From assembly GCA_949752735.1 (NCBI GenBank), contig OX457052.1, positions 14,626,668 to 14,690,667 of the forward strand: a stretch of 64,000 nucleotides of DNA, given 5' to 3'. Below the pieces are notes generated by a model. That model did no database searches. It had not been told where the DNA came from and worked only from the letters and a program-made list of their open reading frames with translations. Origin of the DNA: Lumbricus terrestris. Its lineage: Eukaryota; Annelida; Clitellata; Crassiclitellata; Lumbricidae. The position numbers and the translations under genes are program-made. Of the stretch, positions 43,066 to 54,898 are shown in pieces (position 1 is the first letter of the stretch; every line of letters begins with the position of its first letter).

Positions 43066-45266
43066 TACATAAAAAATTATATATAATTATACACGTCAAC
43101 AACTCCATAATACATATGTCATATATATACATTATTTTTTGTCCTTCCGTATTTCTTCTTACTGGTTTAAACTTTCACTTTTACCCAAAATAACTTTCTC
43201 CACAATACATTACATTACATCGCTCTATCCATCGCTCTTTTATTTTCCTCTCGACCTACCATCATTTTGTCCATAGATTTCACTCGTGATGCCAACCGCA
43301 AATCGACCCACCCATCCCCTGCCATCTAAGCTCTTCCGCCCCTCCCCGGTGGTCCCCACCCTGCTTCAAACGCCGTCGTCTTTTCCAGCCTTCCATGGAA
43401 GCAATTACCCGAACCGGATGTGACGTCTCAATCATCGAACGGAATCTCGAATACGTCATCGGTGTCGATCGGCAACGCCCGGAAATGACGAAGTACGGGA
43501 CGTCGGACACGTGGCCATTCGTCAGAGAGGGACTTATCCACTCCTGGTATCCGGGAAGGAAGTCCCATATACCGGCAGGCTGGACCTAGAATAAATCACC
43601 TGTGCCTCCTGCTATCCCCCTCTAGGCATGATTAATGCACCGACGAGGGCCGGGAATTGCTCTAATGAATTCGGCAAGGTCGTTATTAAAGAGTAGTTTC
43701 CAGTTTCCTGTCAGATGTTACTTCTCCTCCTCTCCCTATGACTTACCCTTCATCGCTGTATGTCTCCTTGTTTCTTACTCTCCATGTCTACATAAACCTC
43801 GCAGTAATGTCTCACTTCTGCTCTACACATTTCTCAGACCCTTCCCTAAACAGCTCTATAAATAATTGTATATAGATCTAATTTTATACACAAGTATTAT
43901 TTTAGATACAAAATATATCGTATATTATGTATTATTATATGATTTTATATATAGACTATGTGTACCATGGTATATGTATAATACATAATTTTATACAAAT
44001 AATATATAATTTATATATTATGTATTTAATATATGAATTATATAATGGATATGAGGATCGCATATTCTGAGTCTAATCTCGAATTGAATCTGAGGTAAAG
44101 GTTCGAATTCAAATCGAGTCTCGAGTCAAATCAGCCGGACTCCGTTTGATATTCATATATTGTTGGGCATATACATGCACTTATACAGTGTTTACCCGAT
44201 ACTTATTCTAGTCCCCGGCGCCATCTACAGTCTGCGTCATGTAGGATACAGGGTCGATCGTAGTATGTAGTATGTACTAACTGCCTTACGTTTTAATAAG
44301 AGAGGTGTTTTTCTTCTATTCTGCGTGCATGTTCAGAATTACGTCAATGCTGCAAGAACGGACTGCGCATTATAATGATTGGAAATTATAGTTAGTATGG
44401 CTCCTTAGAACCAATAATATTATAGGAAGTCGGCTAATTCTAAACGACATGCCAAAAGTCAATCGAAAAGCCTGTGACTAATTATAATAGTCAACTGAGT
44501 CGCTAAGCCAGTCACTAACGTTCTAAGTCGGACGCGAATTCCTTAGCTGGCAACTCAAGGAACTGCGCTCAATACCACAGACGTAGCCTATAAGAGTAAC
44601 ACAGTTAATCATTAATGCATCAATGTCGTTCTGATAACTTTTCGCTTTTTAAAATCAATTAAGCTAAATAATAAAGTTAGTTAACAGAATTAGAATAGCA
44701 CAAGTAAAATAATTATTTATTTAAATTAAAACCAATTCAATTGTTCTCTTCAAGTGCAATGTTTATTAAATTTCAGTCACGCACCTTTAGGCCTACGCCT
44801 AAATCACGCTCTAGCGATCCACGCGATCAATGCAATTTCAGAATAATAAGATCTTTCCTATGTCGTGCCGAAAACAAAGTTTCTGTATTTGCTTCACAAG
44901 GATTTTTAGCGTAAACCTGCAATTATTTGATCAGCTGTATTAGCTCTCTCTCTCTCAGTTTTACACAAACAGATTGTGTCCTGAATGGCAAGTAGGCTCA
45001 AATCTCGAGCAACTCTCGACAACGCCGGAATCATCTTTTTGTTTTCGTTTCAAAATCTTTAGCCAGTTACATTTCTGTCCAGCAACCGCTAGATGTCAGT
45101 AGACCTACTGTAATGTTGGTCATTTCGATGCTGCATTACAGAAGACGTAATCGTTATCATCATCTTCTCCAACTTTCTAAAGCGTAACTCGAAAGCAAGC
45201 GTTGGGCACCAGCTTATTCACGAGTGCTCTTATCCGATTATTGGCTAGAATTGTCGGAACTCTCAG
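43066..45266. other. Non-coding; one weak 64-residue frame at 43395-43589
   Basis: Most of this is AT-rich with TATA-like runs at 43860-44040. The frame at 43395-43589 has more CpG and GC than its flanks and follows ttttccagccttcc, which could serve as a splice acceptor. I recognise no domain and find no partner exon. It is mentioned for completeness only. Confidence 0.35.
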
Positions 45267-45274
45267 CGTTTCAC

Positions 45275-45569
45275 CAGGGCTTTTTAAAAGAAATTTGTAG
45301 ATCTGCACAACCAGGAAGTTTTTTTAGTGCGGCTTTGTTTGGCGAAAATTTTCACCAAGAAATGTTGCAAGTCGGCGACGAAAAAACTGATGACCTTTTT
45401 TGTCATCTTGAAATTTGTTTTATTTCACGTTCCTGCTTATTTTTCACTGCACATGTCCTTCTTCTTCCGTAGTAAACCGCCGGCAATTACCTTTTCTAAT
45501 GATTTCCACTGCACATAACTACTTTTACAACTGCACATTTTGTGTAGAACTGCACGTTAGAAAACCCTG
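45275..45569 (-). mobile_element. hAT-type MITE family E, 295-bp copy
   Basis: The left end is cagggctttttaaaag and the right end, inverted, is cagggttttctaacgtgcag. The flanks cgtttcac (45267-45274) and cgtttcaa (45570-45577) differ at one site. Subterminal gtgcagttctacacaaaatg and related units match the 26993 copy, and an internal gatgaccttttttgtcatc block is present. Confidence 0.83.
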
Positions 45570-45577
45570 CGTTTCAA

Positions 45578-45954
45578 GCAGCTATTCGATAACCAATCTG
45601 AACTACACACAGTAGCCACTTTTAACAATTATTATAGCCTACAATAAAGCGTGTATACAGGGGTCATGATTCGAAAATGTTCTTTTAAAAAATTACAAAT
45701 TGCAATTATTTATCCGCTGCCAATTGTCAATGCCTTCGTGGCCTCCATAGGTCAAATGTATCACCTTATAGCTATATTATGGAATGTATACAGGTATTTC
45801 CAAATACAATTAGAATCCCTAAGATTAAAAATAAGGTCGGCGCAAGTCTTTGAATAGACTTTCCAAATTACTGAAGCCGCAAAAACGTGACAGGAAGCTT
45901 CTCCTGGCAGTTCCATCCAGCGCCTTTCTGCGCCGGATGTCTATGACCTCGTTC
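45578..45954. other. Non-coding, nothing recognised
   Basis: No gene or repeat recognised. Confidence 0.5.
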
Positions 45955-46015
45955 GAACACACACACATACACACACACACACGCACAAACACACACACAC
46001 ACACGCACACACACC
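45955..46015. repeat. (CA)n microsatellite
   Basis: cacacacatacacacacaca with minor interruptions. Confidence 0.95.
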
Positions 46016-46424
46016 CTCCACAGAACTTTTTTCTCCCCTAAATCTCTTCTCAAAATCTCAAAGACACAATAATTATTGAGATTCGCCGCCAACGCAAATT
46101 TCGTCAACAGGAATCTTCACTAATGGCGCCGTGACGGGCGGTGCCAAACATTGAGCGACTATAATACTGAATACTGCAAAGGTCGTGATGTCTAGCGGTA
46201 TATTATAATCATAAGAAGTCCGAGATTGAAGTATAAATAGGTGGGTAAGTTACCGAGGCAATTATCTAGGTTCGTGGAATTCGAGAAAGACAGCGAAAAC
46301 AAGAAAACAAGTATATATACAGCTTGAAAGGGAACGATTGGAACGATGAGAGACTAAATTAGAACAATCAGCAAGGGGTCTGAAAGCTATATGCTTTCTT
46401 CCCAGGGTATATAGAACTAAAACC

Positions 46425-47117
<693 letters not shown>

Positions 47118-47125
47118 ATGATTTT

Positions 47126-49112
47126 CAGGGGCGCAACCAGAAAATTTTCCTGGGGGGGTGCTCAGAATTATTATTGTAAGCGCCGAAAGTGCGAAGCAGC
47201 GAGTACCGAAGGCACGAAGCCAATGCCGACTAGGTGGTCTGGGGAGCGTCGTGAGCTCCCCAGCGGGGTCTGGGGCGGAGCCCCAGAAACCAACGCTTTT
47301 TTTTACTTTTGGCATCAGCTAGAGCGCGTTTCAGGCTCTTGTTTGCCAGCTGTATTTATGAGCGATAAAGTCGTGAAAACTTCTGAAAAACACGGTTTAG
47401 GACTTACAAAATAATGTCCTTTCCCGTTTGTTTAGATAAAACAAAAAGTGTCTTAGTCCTTCTCTACCCGCAAGTGGCAGAATTAATAACCTGTGTTTCT
47501 AGCCCCTCCCCAATAACCTGTTTTTTAGTCCCTTGTGAGAATCAAGGTTTCTGGGGAGAAGCGAGCATACGACGCAAAATCTTCGAAGCACGTGGCGCCG
47601 AGAGGGCAGGGGCTTTGGAAGGGGATGTGCCCCTCCACATCAGAAATTTTCTAATTTCCACACTGCAATGGCAGCAATTTAAGTTGTCATCGAAAGCAAA
47701 ATTGCTATACTATTTCATTGCTGACAAGAGTGGTCTAAACTTCAATGAATATACTCACAATTATAAAAAAATTCTGATTATCCACGTTTAAGCTTATTAT
47801 TCTAAGATGCCAACTTAGTAAAATAACTGATTATAACTCTATTACTTCCGTGCTGATAAAAAAAGAGTGATTTCAGATTTCAACATAAGCCTAGCAGGGG
47901 AATGGGTTTGGGCAGGAGGATGTGCCTTCTCCCCAACATAGAATTTTTTATTTCCACACTGCATTGGTATCGTTTTAGGGTGCCATTTTAGCGAAATTTA
48001 TCATGATTTCATTGCTGAAAGACATGGTGTAAGATTTCAATGCCCCTCTCCATTGTTTTATATTTTAATTTCCATACTGTAATGGTAGGCTTTTAAGCTG
48101 CCATCTTAATAAAATTGTTCATTTTCAATGCTGATAGCTTTAAAATTTCAGTGTTGCCTCACAATTAGGCCTACTTAAAAATGTTGGGATTTGCACAGTG
48201 CACCGTGACTTTTAAAGCTGTCATTTTTACAAAATAACTCATGATTTTAGTGCTCAGAGACGCGATATAAGATTCCAATAAATGCCCCTCCCATCGTCTA
48301 GGAATTGTTTTTTAAAATTTACACACACTGTAATGACAGCTTTTTAGGCTGTCGTCTTAACCAAATTGTTCATTGTGGATAAACAGTGGATAACATTGCA
48401 GAAATTTTTAATAATATTTATGAAATATTTATGAGATATTGGGGGATATATAAGCATTTCCGTCCGCTTACCACAAACTTTGGGGGTTTAAGACTTCAGA
48501 CTGTTGCCAAACAATTACTTGCGTCTCCCCTATCGCCCTAAATATCCGCCAATAACAGTACCGTGTTATGCACATTATAATATCATATGATAGTATCATA
48601 ATTTACACACAAATATTATATTATAATAATAAATAATAAAATTATAATTATATAGTAGGAAATAAGATCATGGTCTAATATGGCAGTTTATGCAAGACAA
48701 TAATTATAATAAACATGAGGCAACTAAAAGCTATATCATTTTGTCAAATTTTGCACAAAAAATTGCACACACGGTACTATCAGTTAAGTCGTAACAAATA
48801 ATCAATAAATTGGTGAGATACTGTAATGTAAAGGCACAGGATAGGCAAATTATCGAGACCCAGACAAACTCAGGTAGACCGGCTAAAAACTAAAATCAAG
48901 TGCTTTATGAACCATGAAATTGACTAAAATTATAATACAGAAGAATGAAGGAACTTGCTTGATTGTGTAATCTGAAAGACCGAAAGACCCCTACCCCCCC
49001 CCCCACCCCACCCACAAAAAACTCATCGGATTTGGAAAAATTGCGTGGGTCACCTTTTTAGCCCTGGGGGGGTGCTCAAGCACCCCCCAGCACCCCCCTG
49101 GTTGCGCCACTG
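47126..49112. mobile_element. hAT-type element, 2.0 kb, no intact gene
   Basis: The left end is caggggcgcaaccag and the right end, inverted, is cagtggcgcaaccag (14 of 15). A perfect 8-bp duplication atgatttt lies at 47118-47125 and 49113-49120. Just inside, gggggggtgctcag occurs at both ends, inverted. The interior contains a diverged ~120-bp repeat (atttccacactgyaatgg and ttttaagctgccatctta; about 47951, 48071, 48192 and 48319, with an earlier relative at 47656). Plus frames of 98 and 125 residues cross or enter the ends and show no transposase motif. Confidence 0.87.
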
Positions 49113-49120
49113 ATGATTTT

Positions 49121-49404
49121 GAATAAGTTTTTAATATTTCAAGAAATTCTCCTCTAAGCTGTTTTTTGATAAATGCCTACCTTGATTATTGGGGTACGCA
49201 TCCCGGATGCTCCCAAAGTTTACTCCTATGCCTAAGCTATAGGTCTACGCAGTCACCTGTTTACAGTAGCTGTCGTATTCAACTATGAAAGTCATAGGCA
49301 GCGCCTTGTTCTCGATATAATCTCAAAGGTTGGTACACGTAGACCATAATTACTATGCTCCCTCAGAAATCGCCTACTCAATCTCTCGTATTCTTTATGC
49401 CATG
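49121..49404. other. Non-coding, nothing recognised
   Basis: A possible right MITE end (tactcctatg) near 49216 has no partner. Confidence 0.4.
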
Positions 49405-49412
49405 CATGCAGC

Positions 49413-49523
49413 CATAGGTGCAATCACGTCCTAAAAGTTGGGAAGCATAATAATAAAGTTAGGGGACCACTCAAAAGTTGGGGGGACGCGTCCCGTGGGT
49501 CCCATAGGGTGGTTGCGCCTATG
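49413..49523. mobile_element. hAT-type miniature MITE, 111 bp
   Basis: cataggtgcaa at the left and the near-inverse ttgcgcctatg at the right, with a perfect 8-bp duplication catgcagc at 49405-49412 and 49524-49531. The cataggcg-type terminus links it to 63283-63608. Confidence 0.85.
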
Positions 49524-49531
49524 CATGCAGC

Positions 49532-50193
49532 TGTGCGTTGTATTTGAGAATCTCTCCATGTTTTCCTATTGTTTTCTTTGCTTTTATCAGTTGCAGTATT
49601 TTGTTCCCTTACCACAGCAAACAGCCCACCGTCCCCATAAACATAATTGCGTCTAGACCATTTACATGTACATTATCCGCGCGATGGGAGTTTGGTGAAA
49701 TTGAGCAGCAGTAGCATTTACGACTGTCTGGAAGCAAACTAGCAAATGGATCCTTTGGACCATGCACATCCACCGGTTGCCCGTCCTCTTGCCTCTGTGC
49801 ATCTGTCTGCAATACTCTGCATGTCTGCCTACGTGTATGTGTGTGTGTGTGTGTGTTATGTTTAGCTGTATGTGACAGTAATTCGGCCGCTTGCTGAGTA
49901 ATTAATCATTAGATTTCCGTATGTGCTCGAGTGACGTGTTTTTAATATTCGTCAACTGTTCCTTGACGGGTATATGTTTTCCATCCCTTGACGCTTTCTT
50001 TCGTTCGAGCACACACTGTTCCTCCGAAGAGTCGTTTGAAACAAAACACCGTTGGACAAATATATTCTGGTCATTGCGTCTGTCCACACAAAGCCTCCTT
50101 CCAGTCTCCAGGCATAAATTTTCGTACCATTGCAATTAAAGGGGCCATTCCTGTTCGAGGTGACTCGATGGTCTAGTAACTGGGTTCAAATTT
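49532..50193. other. Non-coding; short (GT)n
   Basis: A (GT)n run at about 49838-49857. Overlapping 60-77 residue frames on both strands show no motif. Confidence 0.5.
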
Positions 50194-50400
50194 GTGGGCG
50201 CGGTGCTGCCCTGCAGTCGGAAGGTTGCAGGTTCAAACCCACCTCAAGCCAACTTGTAGGAACCTTGAGCAAGTCCATCGCTCGCAATTGATCTGGCGCT
50301 TCGGCGTGAAACTCCGATGCAGTGTCCGGGCTGTAGTCGGAAGCGCCTCTGAGTAGAGAACTTGAAGGGGTGCTATAGAAATGGAGAAATAAAATAAGTA
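50194..50400 (+). mobile_element. SINE-A, nearly full-length copy
   Basis: gtgggcgcggtgctgccctg, box B remnant aggttcaaacccac, body aagtccatcgctcgcaattg and cttcggcgtgaaactccgat, tail cttgaaggggtgctatagaa. Confidence 0.88.
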
Positions 50401-50689
50401 AATCCTTGTAAGAAAATGTTTTGACAATTTCGCTTAGCCTGAGTCTCGTAGTGACTTAGCCACAAGATGAGTGGCCTACACTTCCAAAAAATGCACACTA
50501 CGCCTTTCCCCCACTCCTGGGGTTTAAGTTATAAGGGAGTTAGAGATGTTGAAACTCATTTATGCTTTTTAATAATAAATTCAAGTGAGCTATTATAGGA
50601 CACTGATACAAGGCATTGAAAATAAACTACGTCGTCGTCATTATCAGCAGTGTCATGTAAACCAACATCATCTTCACCTTTTTCCTTCT
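50401..50689. other. Non-coding, nothing recognised
   Basis: No gene or repeat family. Confidence 0.5.
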
Positions 50690-50828
50690 TCGTTTTTCTT
50701 CTCCTTCCACTTCATCGCCTCCTCCTCATCTTCTTATTCTTCCTCCTCCTCCTCTTGTTCTTCTGCCTCGTCTTCCTCTTCCTCTTCCTCATCCGCTACT
50801 TCTTTTTCTTCTTCGTCTTCTTCTTCGT

Positions 50829-50859
<31 letters not shown>

Positions 50860-51120
50860 GTCTTCTTCTTCTTCTTCTTAGTCTTCTTCTTCTTTTTAGT
50901 CATCGTCTTCATCATTTTCTTCATCTTAGTCTTCTTCTTCTTGTTCTTGATCTTATTCTTGTTCTTCTTAGTCTTCTTCTTCTTCTTCTTCTTCTTCTTC
51001 TTCTTCGTCTTCTTCTTCATCTTCTTCTTCCTCTTCCTACTCCTCCTCCTCTTCTTCTTTCTCCGCTTCCTCTTCCTCTAGCGCTTTTGTTTCTTCTTGC
51101 ACTTCTTTTTCTACTTCTTT
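50690..51120. repeat. (TTC)n/(TCC)n microsatellite
   Basis: Over 400 bp of pyrimidine-only ttcttcttc with gtc and tag interruptions. The Phe/Leu, Ser and Lys-rich frames are artefacts. Confidence 0.95.
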
Positions 51121-51184
51121 ATCGTCTTCTGACAATCCCTCTGTAGGCTACAATTCAATTTATTCTACTTAATGTAATTATAGT

Positions 51185-51372
51185 TTCAATGCCACATTTC
51201 ATAGCACCAATTTATTGGAAACTTTCCTTTGAGGCGTTCTGCTTTGACTGAGTCGGCTAAGGGGTGCTTGTGGAACAGAAAGCTCGATACAAATTTCTCC
51301 CCCAGCAGGGGAATTGAACCCCCGACCTCTTAGTCGACAGTCCAGCGCGCTAACCACTGTACTATCGAGCAC
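51185..51372 (-). mobile_element. Second tRNA-derived SINE family (SINE-T)
   Basis: On the reverse strand: gggtgctcgatagtacagtg (box A region), gttagcgcgctggactgtcg, then ggggttcaattcccc (box B). The outer gctcgata pairs with tatcgagc farther on, like a tRNA acceptor stem. A non-tRNA body follows to about 51185, ending near aattggtgctatgaaatg, a tail reminiscent of the other SINEs. A true tRNA is unlikely because the anticodon arm does not fold canonically. Confidence 0.65.
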
Positions 51373-51654
51373 CCACATAATTATTATACATTTTTATGTA
51401 TTTGCACTTCAGTTTGTCTGAAATATCAATGCTGGTTCAATACGCTACGTGCCGTAGCAATATGAATACAAGGATACATAGTTAAATAAGATAGCATACG
51501 CTCATGAACAATAATGGATATTATTGGCATGCTTTAAATTTCAGTATACGACTTGGAGTACGGTATAGTTAATTAAGCCAATTTTACAATATTAGACCTA
51601 TTTCTACTCCTACTATTTTCGTTGTTTCAAGACCACTTTTTTCTCTCTTGGTCT

Positions 51655-51745
51655 GACGCACTGGGAGCTCCTCTGATTGGTGTGCACTGTGAGAGGCGCT
51701 ATATCAATCAAAGATGCAATACAATACAATACAATATAATACAAT
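51655..51745 (+). mobile_element. L2-like retroposon tail with (ACAAT)n
   Basis: ctgggagctcctctgattgg, tgtgcactgtgagaggcgct, atatcaatc, then gatgcaatacaatacaatac. It is a truncated end carrying a pentanucleotide tail. Confidence 0.65.
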
Positions 51746-52435
51746 GTCTTTCGAGTAAAAATATTTAATTGCATGGAATGGTTGGGTTGTCGTCATCAGG
51801 ATCTTTAAAAAAAACTCGTGTCAACAACCTCACGCTCATAAAAGAAATCATGTCACGCGCCGCGATTTTCCAGGATGCTGGTTATAATTTGCCAGACAGA
51901 GTGAACGGTAGACGTGAATCTGATTTCCATGATCCCTGTCTGCTTGACTGTATGTGCGCGTATCTCTGTGTCTGTCTGTGTCTGTCTGTGTTCGTCTGCA
52001 TGTCTGGCATCATTAGAAGTCTTCAGGAAAGCGTATGCGGTGTATACATGTCTTCGTGTAAGTCTTATAAGCTTACGTTTTTCTGTCTTGGCCGAGTCTC
52101 TGCCTCTTTCTACTCGACTCCTACTGAGTTGCTCGTTAATTCTGTTTCCGATCAAGATCTTGTGAAATCGTGTCGACTGTTTTTGAAGTATAATTGAGAA
52201 TGGCACTGCATACGTGGAATGCTCGAATTTCCTTCTTCTGAACCTAGAACTAGGCCTGTGACATCTATAGGAGCATGATGAATGTCGTAAGTGCATTACG
52301 GTACGAAAAGTGCAGAGGTCAGAAGTCACTGTACGTTGCTATATTATATGTACATGATGACAGGTGAATGTCGCAATGTGGTCAGTTTTAATGGGCGCTG
52401 ATGCGGAGGTTGCAACATTGACTAAGACGCCTCTT
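51746..52435. other. Non-coding; overlapping opposite-strand frames
   Basis: A 142-residue plus frame (51769-52197) and a 158-residue minus frame (51853-52329) overlap completely and cross a gtctgtctgtgt microsatellite. Neither has a recognisable domain, so no gene is called. Confidence 0.5.
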
Positions 52436-52443
52436 CTTACCTC

Positions 52444-52667
52444 CAGTGGCGGTGCCATGATTTCAGTTTGGAGGGGGGAGGGTGAATCCTCGTGGAGGAA
52501 ATTTTCCGTTTTATCTAATGAAAATTTCCCATTTTCATTTGCCAAAATTTCTGACGATTTTTTCATCACTTGGTCGAAATCTCATGCATATAATTATTTC
52601 AGTTGTTAGGAGGTTTTATAATGTTTTAGGGGGACTTAGCTCCCTAGCCTCCCTGGCGCCGCTACTG
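52444..52667. mobile_element. hAT-type MITE, 224 bp
   Basis: The left end is cagtggcggtgccatg and the right end, inverted, is cagtagcggcgccagg. The flanks cttacctc (52436-52443) and cttgcctc (52668-52675) differ at one site. An internal gacgattttttcatcac block is present. Confidence 0.8.
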
Positions 52668-52675
52668 CTTGCCTC

Positions 52676-53636
52676 CAGTGTTAAATCTAGTTCTAGCCGC
52701 CCCCCTCTGTGGCCGGTCGGCGTCCAAGACAAACACTGCGCTGTGCATCTGCATGTAATATGATTCGGTTAAGCGTTCGAACTTAAGTCATTCTGAATGG
52801 AATCAGACTAAAAACCAGTCCAGACAGTCTACCACTGTCTGCAACAAAGCAGAATCATTCTTCGACGTATTCTCAATTAGAATTCTTCAATTAGAATTCG
52901 TATTCGTGCAATCAACAAAATCAATTATTCTAGAACTGTCAAATTCTTATAGCTCCCCTATCTACTCATCTATTCTTAGCGTCCTCCACTCTACATCAAG
53001 ATCCTCCGTTCTCTCATGTGCCATTTCTCCTTCGTAATTATATATTCTATGCTGCATGTATATTGTCTGGGCCGCAGGTGCATGAACAATAGGCGTTCCT
53101 ATTAGATAAGCAGTTTTTAATCTAGGCATCTCCAGGGGAGTTTTTCCCTACAGGAATGATATTTCCCCAGAAAAATTTGACAGCTGCTGTTTACATCGAT
53201 ATTGCGCTACGGTACATGAACGGTTATTATAAACTATTATACTACTCATATAACGGTTATTATACTATTATACTATTCAGGTTGTCCTTCATGCCTCTCT
53301 CCCAATATTCTCTTCAATCAGACAAGGTGGTCTAGCTGCTCCAAGAGATTAATGGTATGGACCTGCTGACCGGACCGGTTGAAACTGGGCAACATGACGC
53401 GAGACAGACTCAGACAGAGAGTGGCGTCGGACCCCTAGGGGCATTTAGCCCAAGGATTTTGATGATGATGACTATTCATATAGCGGTTATTATACACTAT
53501 TATATGATTAAAGTGTTATCCCTAGGAGAATAACGAAATAGATGACACACCAAAAAGGTCATCTATCGTTTCTGATGAGTTAAAGGAGAAGCTCTGACCG
53601 GCCACAGACCACTCGACCTATATATACGAAGAGTCG
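52676..53636. other. Non-coding, nothing recognised
   Basis: No gene. A weakly repeated segment (ttatactattatactactca / gcggttattatacactatta) occurs near 53222-53275 and 53480. Confidence 0.5.
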
Positions 53637-53737
53637 ACACACTTTGTACATAGGCATTTACATAGCGCCTTACACTTTGTACATAGACATTTATACAGCG
53701 CCTTACACTTTGTACATAGACATTTATATAGCGCCTT
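53637..53737. repeat. 33-bp tandem repeat, three copies
   Basis: The unit is cactttgtacatagacattt then atacagcgcctta. It contains a tatagcgcc segment like the retroposon tail read in reverse. Because 33 is divisible by 3, the minus frame shows an 11-residue repeat (INVYVQSVRRC), which is not evidence for a gene. Confidence 0.9.
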
Positions 53738-53889
53738 ATGATAACCTCACGAAGGCGCCTAACGTAGCGACCCAACAGTTCTAAACAAGTGCGACTTAAG
53801 TGACTTCGAGAATGTTTCATTAGATACACGTAGCGCAGTATCGCGATTATTGTTTATGGAAGACTGTTCCAGCACGAAGGTTCAGTAGA

Positions 53890-54042
53890 AGGTTGAGCGC
53901 CTCTGAGTAGTTTCCTTGAAGAGGTGCTATATAAATACTTGAATGGATGAATGAATGAATGAACGAACGAATGAATGAAAGAAAGAAAGAATGAATGAAT
54001 GAATGAATGAATGAATGAATGAATGAATGAATGAATGAACGG
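53890..54042 (+). mobile_element. L2-like retroposon tail with (GAAT)n
   Basis: gagcgcctctgagtagtttc, cttgaagaggtgctatataa, then about 100 bp of gaat/gaac/gaaa units. The 82-residue Ser/Phe-rich minus frame across it is read-through. Confidence 0.88.
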
Positions 54043-54208
54043 AAGTTACGGTGGGCACGCATCGATGTACGAGAACGCGCGACTACCAAATCCACACCAG
54101 TTGCAGATCGCGCAAGAAGCAGTTAAATCTCTCTCTGCAATGATTATAATTAACAATTAATATTATTACAATTAATAATTAATCAGTGTCTTTGTTCTGA
54201 CAGAGAAG

Positions 54209-54732
54209 ATGGTGGCCATATCGTTAGACGTTGACGACATCGAGGACGGTCCAGATGGCTTCCTCGACGAATTCAGCATCAACGACGACCTCAACGGGTC
54301 GGCCATGTGGGGCTACATGTGCGGCTCGGTCGGCAGCGGCGGCGGCAACACCTCCTCCGACCTGCTGGACCCCGCCAGTCCACCTTCCTCCGTTCCCCTG
54401 TCCGACCAATTTCGCTTCGTCATAGACGTCTACGTTGTAGGGTCTGTCTGCATATTCGGTTTCCTTGGCAACGCGCTGACGATTGTCGTGTTGAAACGTG
54501 ACAACGAGAAGTCGAATCCGACGTCATGGCTGCTGCAGAGCCTCGCTCTCGTCGACTCCGCCTACCTGATGACGTGCCTCTTCATCCAGCCAATCAAGGC
54601 GCTGCACGATCTGACGAGTCACTTTGAGGTGCTGAACGGGGTCTATCCGCACATGGAGCCCTATCTCTGGCCGGCAGCCGCGGTTGCACAGACGGGGACC
54701 GTGTGGATGGTCCTGCTGGTCACAGTGGACAG
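54209..54732 (+). CDS. Class A peptide GPCR, FMRFamide-receptor-like, exon 1
   Basis: This exon encodes residues 1-174 plus two bases of codon 175 of a 436-residue receptor. The start ATG lies in aagATGG with an in-frame stop at 54176. The acidic, Gly/Ser-rich N-terminus has N-glycosylation sequons at N29 and N47. TM1 is about 67-95 with the GN motif (G87, N88). TM2 is about 105-128 with D116 in LALVDS. TM3 is about 150-172 and runs into VTVDR. No Cys occurs between TM2 and TM3; the position 25 residues before the DRY Arg is Glu, so the usual ECL1-ECL2 disulphide partner is absent. The exon ends gtggacag|gtaagaat, a strong donor, phase 2. High GC and CpG contrast with the flanks. Just before the ATG, ttctgacag could be an acceptor for a 5' leader exon. 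Subfamily by resemblance only. Confidence 0.9.
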
Positions 54733-54825
54733 GTAAGAATAAAGTAGACACCATCGATAGATTCCGTGAGGGAAAGGGCCAAAGTCAATCCCTGGTCCAG
54801 ACAATAGTTCTCACAAGAACATATA

Positions 54826-54898
54826 GGGGATATCGGGGCTGGATGCGACAATGATATGCATTTAAGCGATTTACGTTAAGACCAGCCCCGTTCTCCCC
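54826..54898. mobile_element. 73-bp miniature relative of the TA element
   Basis: ggggatatcggggctgg at the left and the inverse of ggggagaacggggctgg at the right, flanked by TA at 54824-54825 and 54899-54900. The termini resemble the ggggagactgggg ends of the 1.5-kb element at 31205-32715, and both continue with atg-gac/aatgtaac-like text. Confidence 0.7.

Noticed and set aside
43395..43589. 64-residue frame in a GC-richer patch as a possible exon
   Set aside because: No domain, no partner exon, and a minus-strand frame of similar size overlaps it.
47118..47791. 98- and 125-residue plus frames
   Set aside because: The first starts in the target duplication and runs through the terminal repeat of a hAT-type element; neither shows transposase motifs.
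50585..51081. Ser-, Phe/Leu- and Lys-rich frames up to 143 residues
   Set aside because: Translation of a TTC microsatellite on both strands.
51257..51372. Functional tRNA gene on the minus strand
   Set aside because: Boxes A and B are present, but the anticodon arm is not canonical and a SINE-like body follows.
51769..52329. Opposing 142- and 158-residue frames
   Set aside because: They overlap each other, cross a GTCT microsatellite and show no recognisable domain; one or both must be chance.
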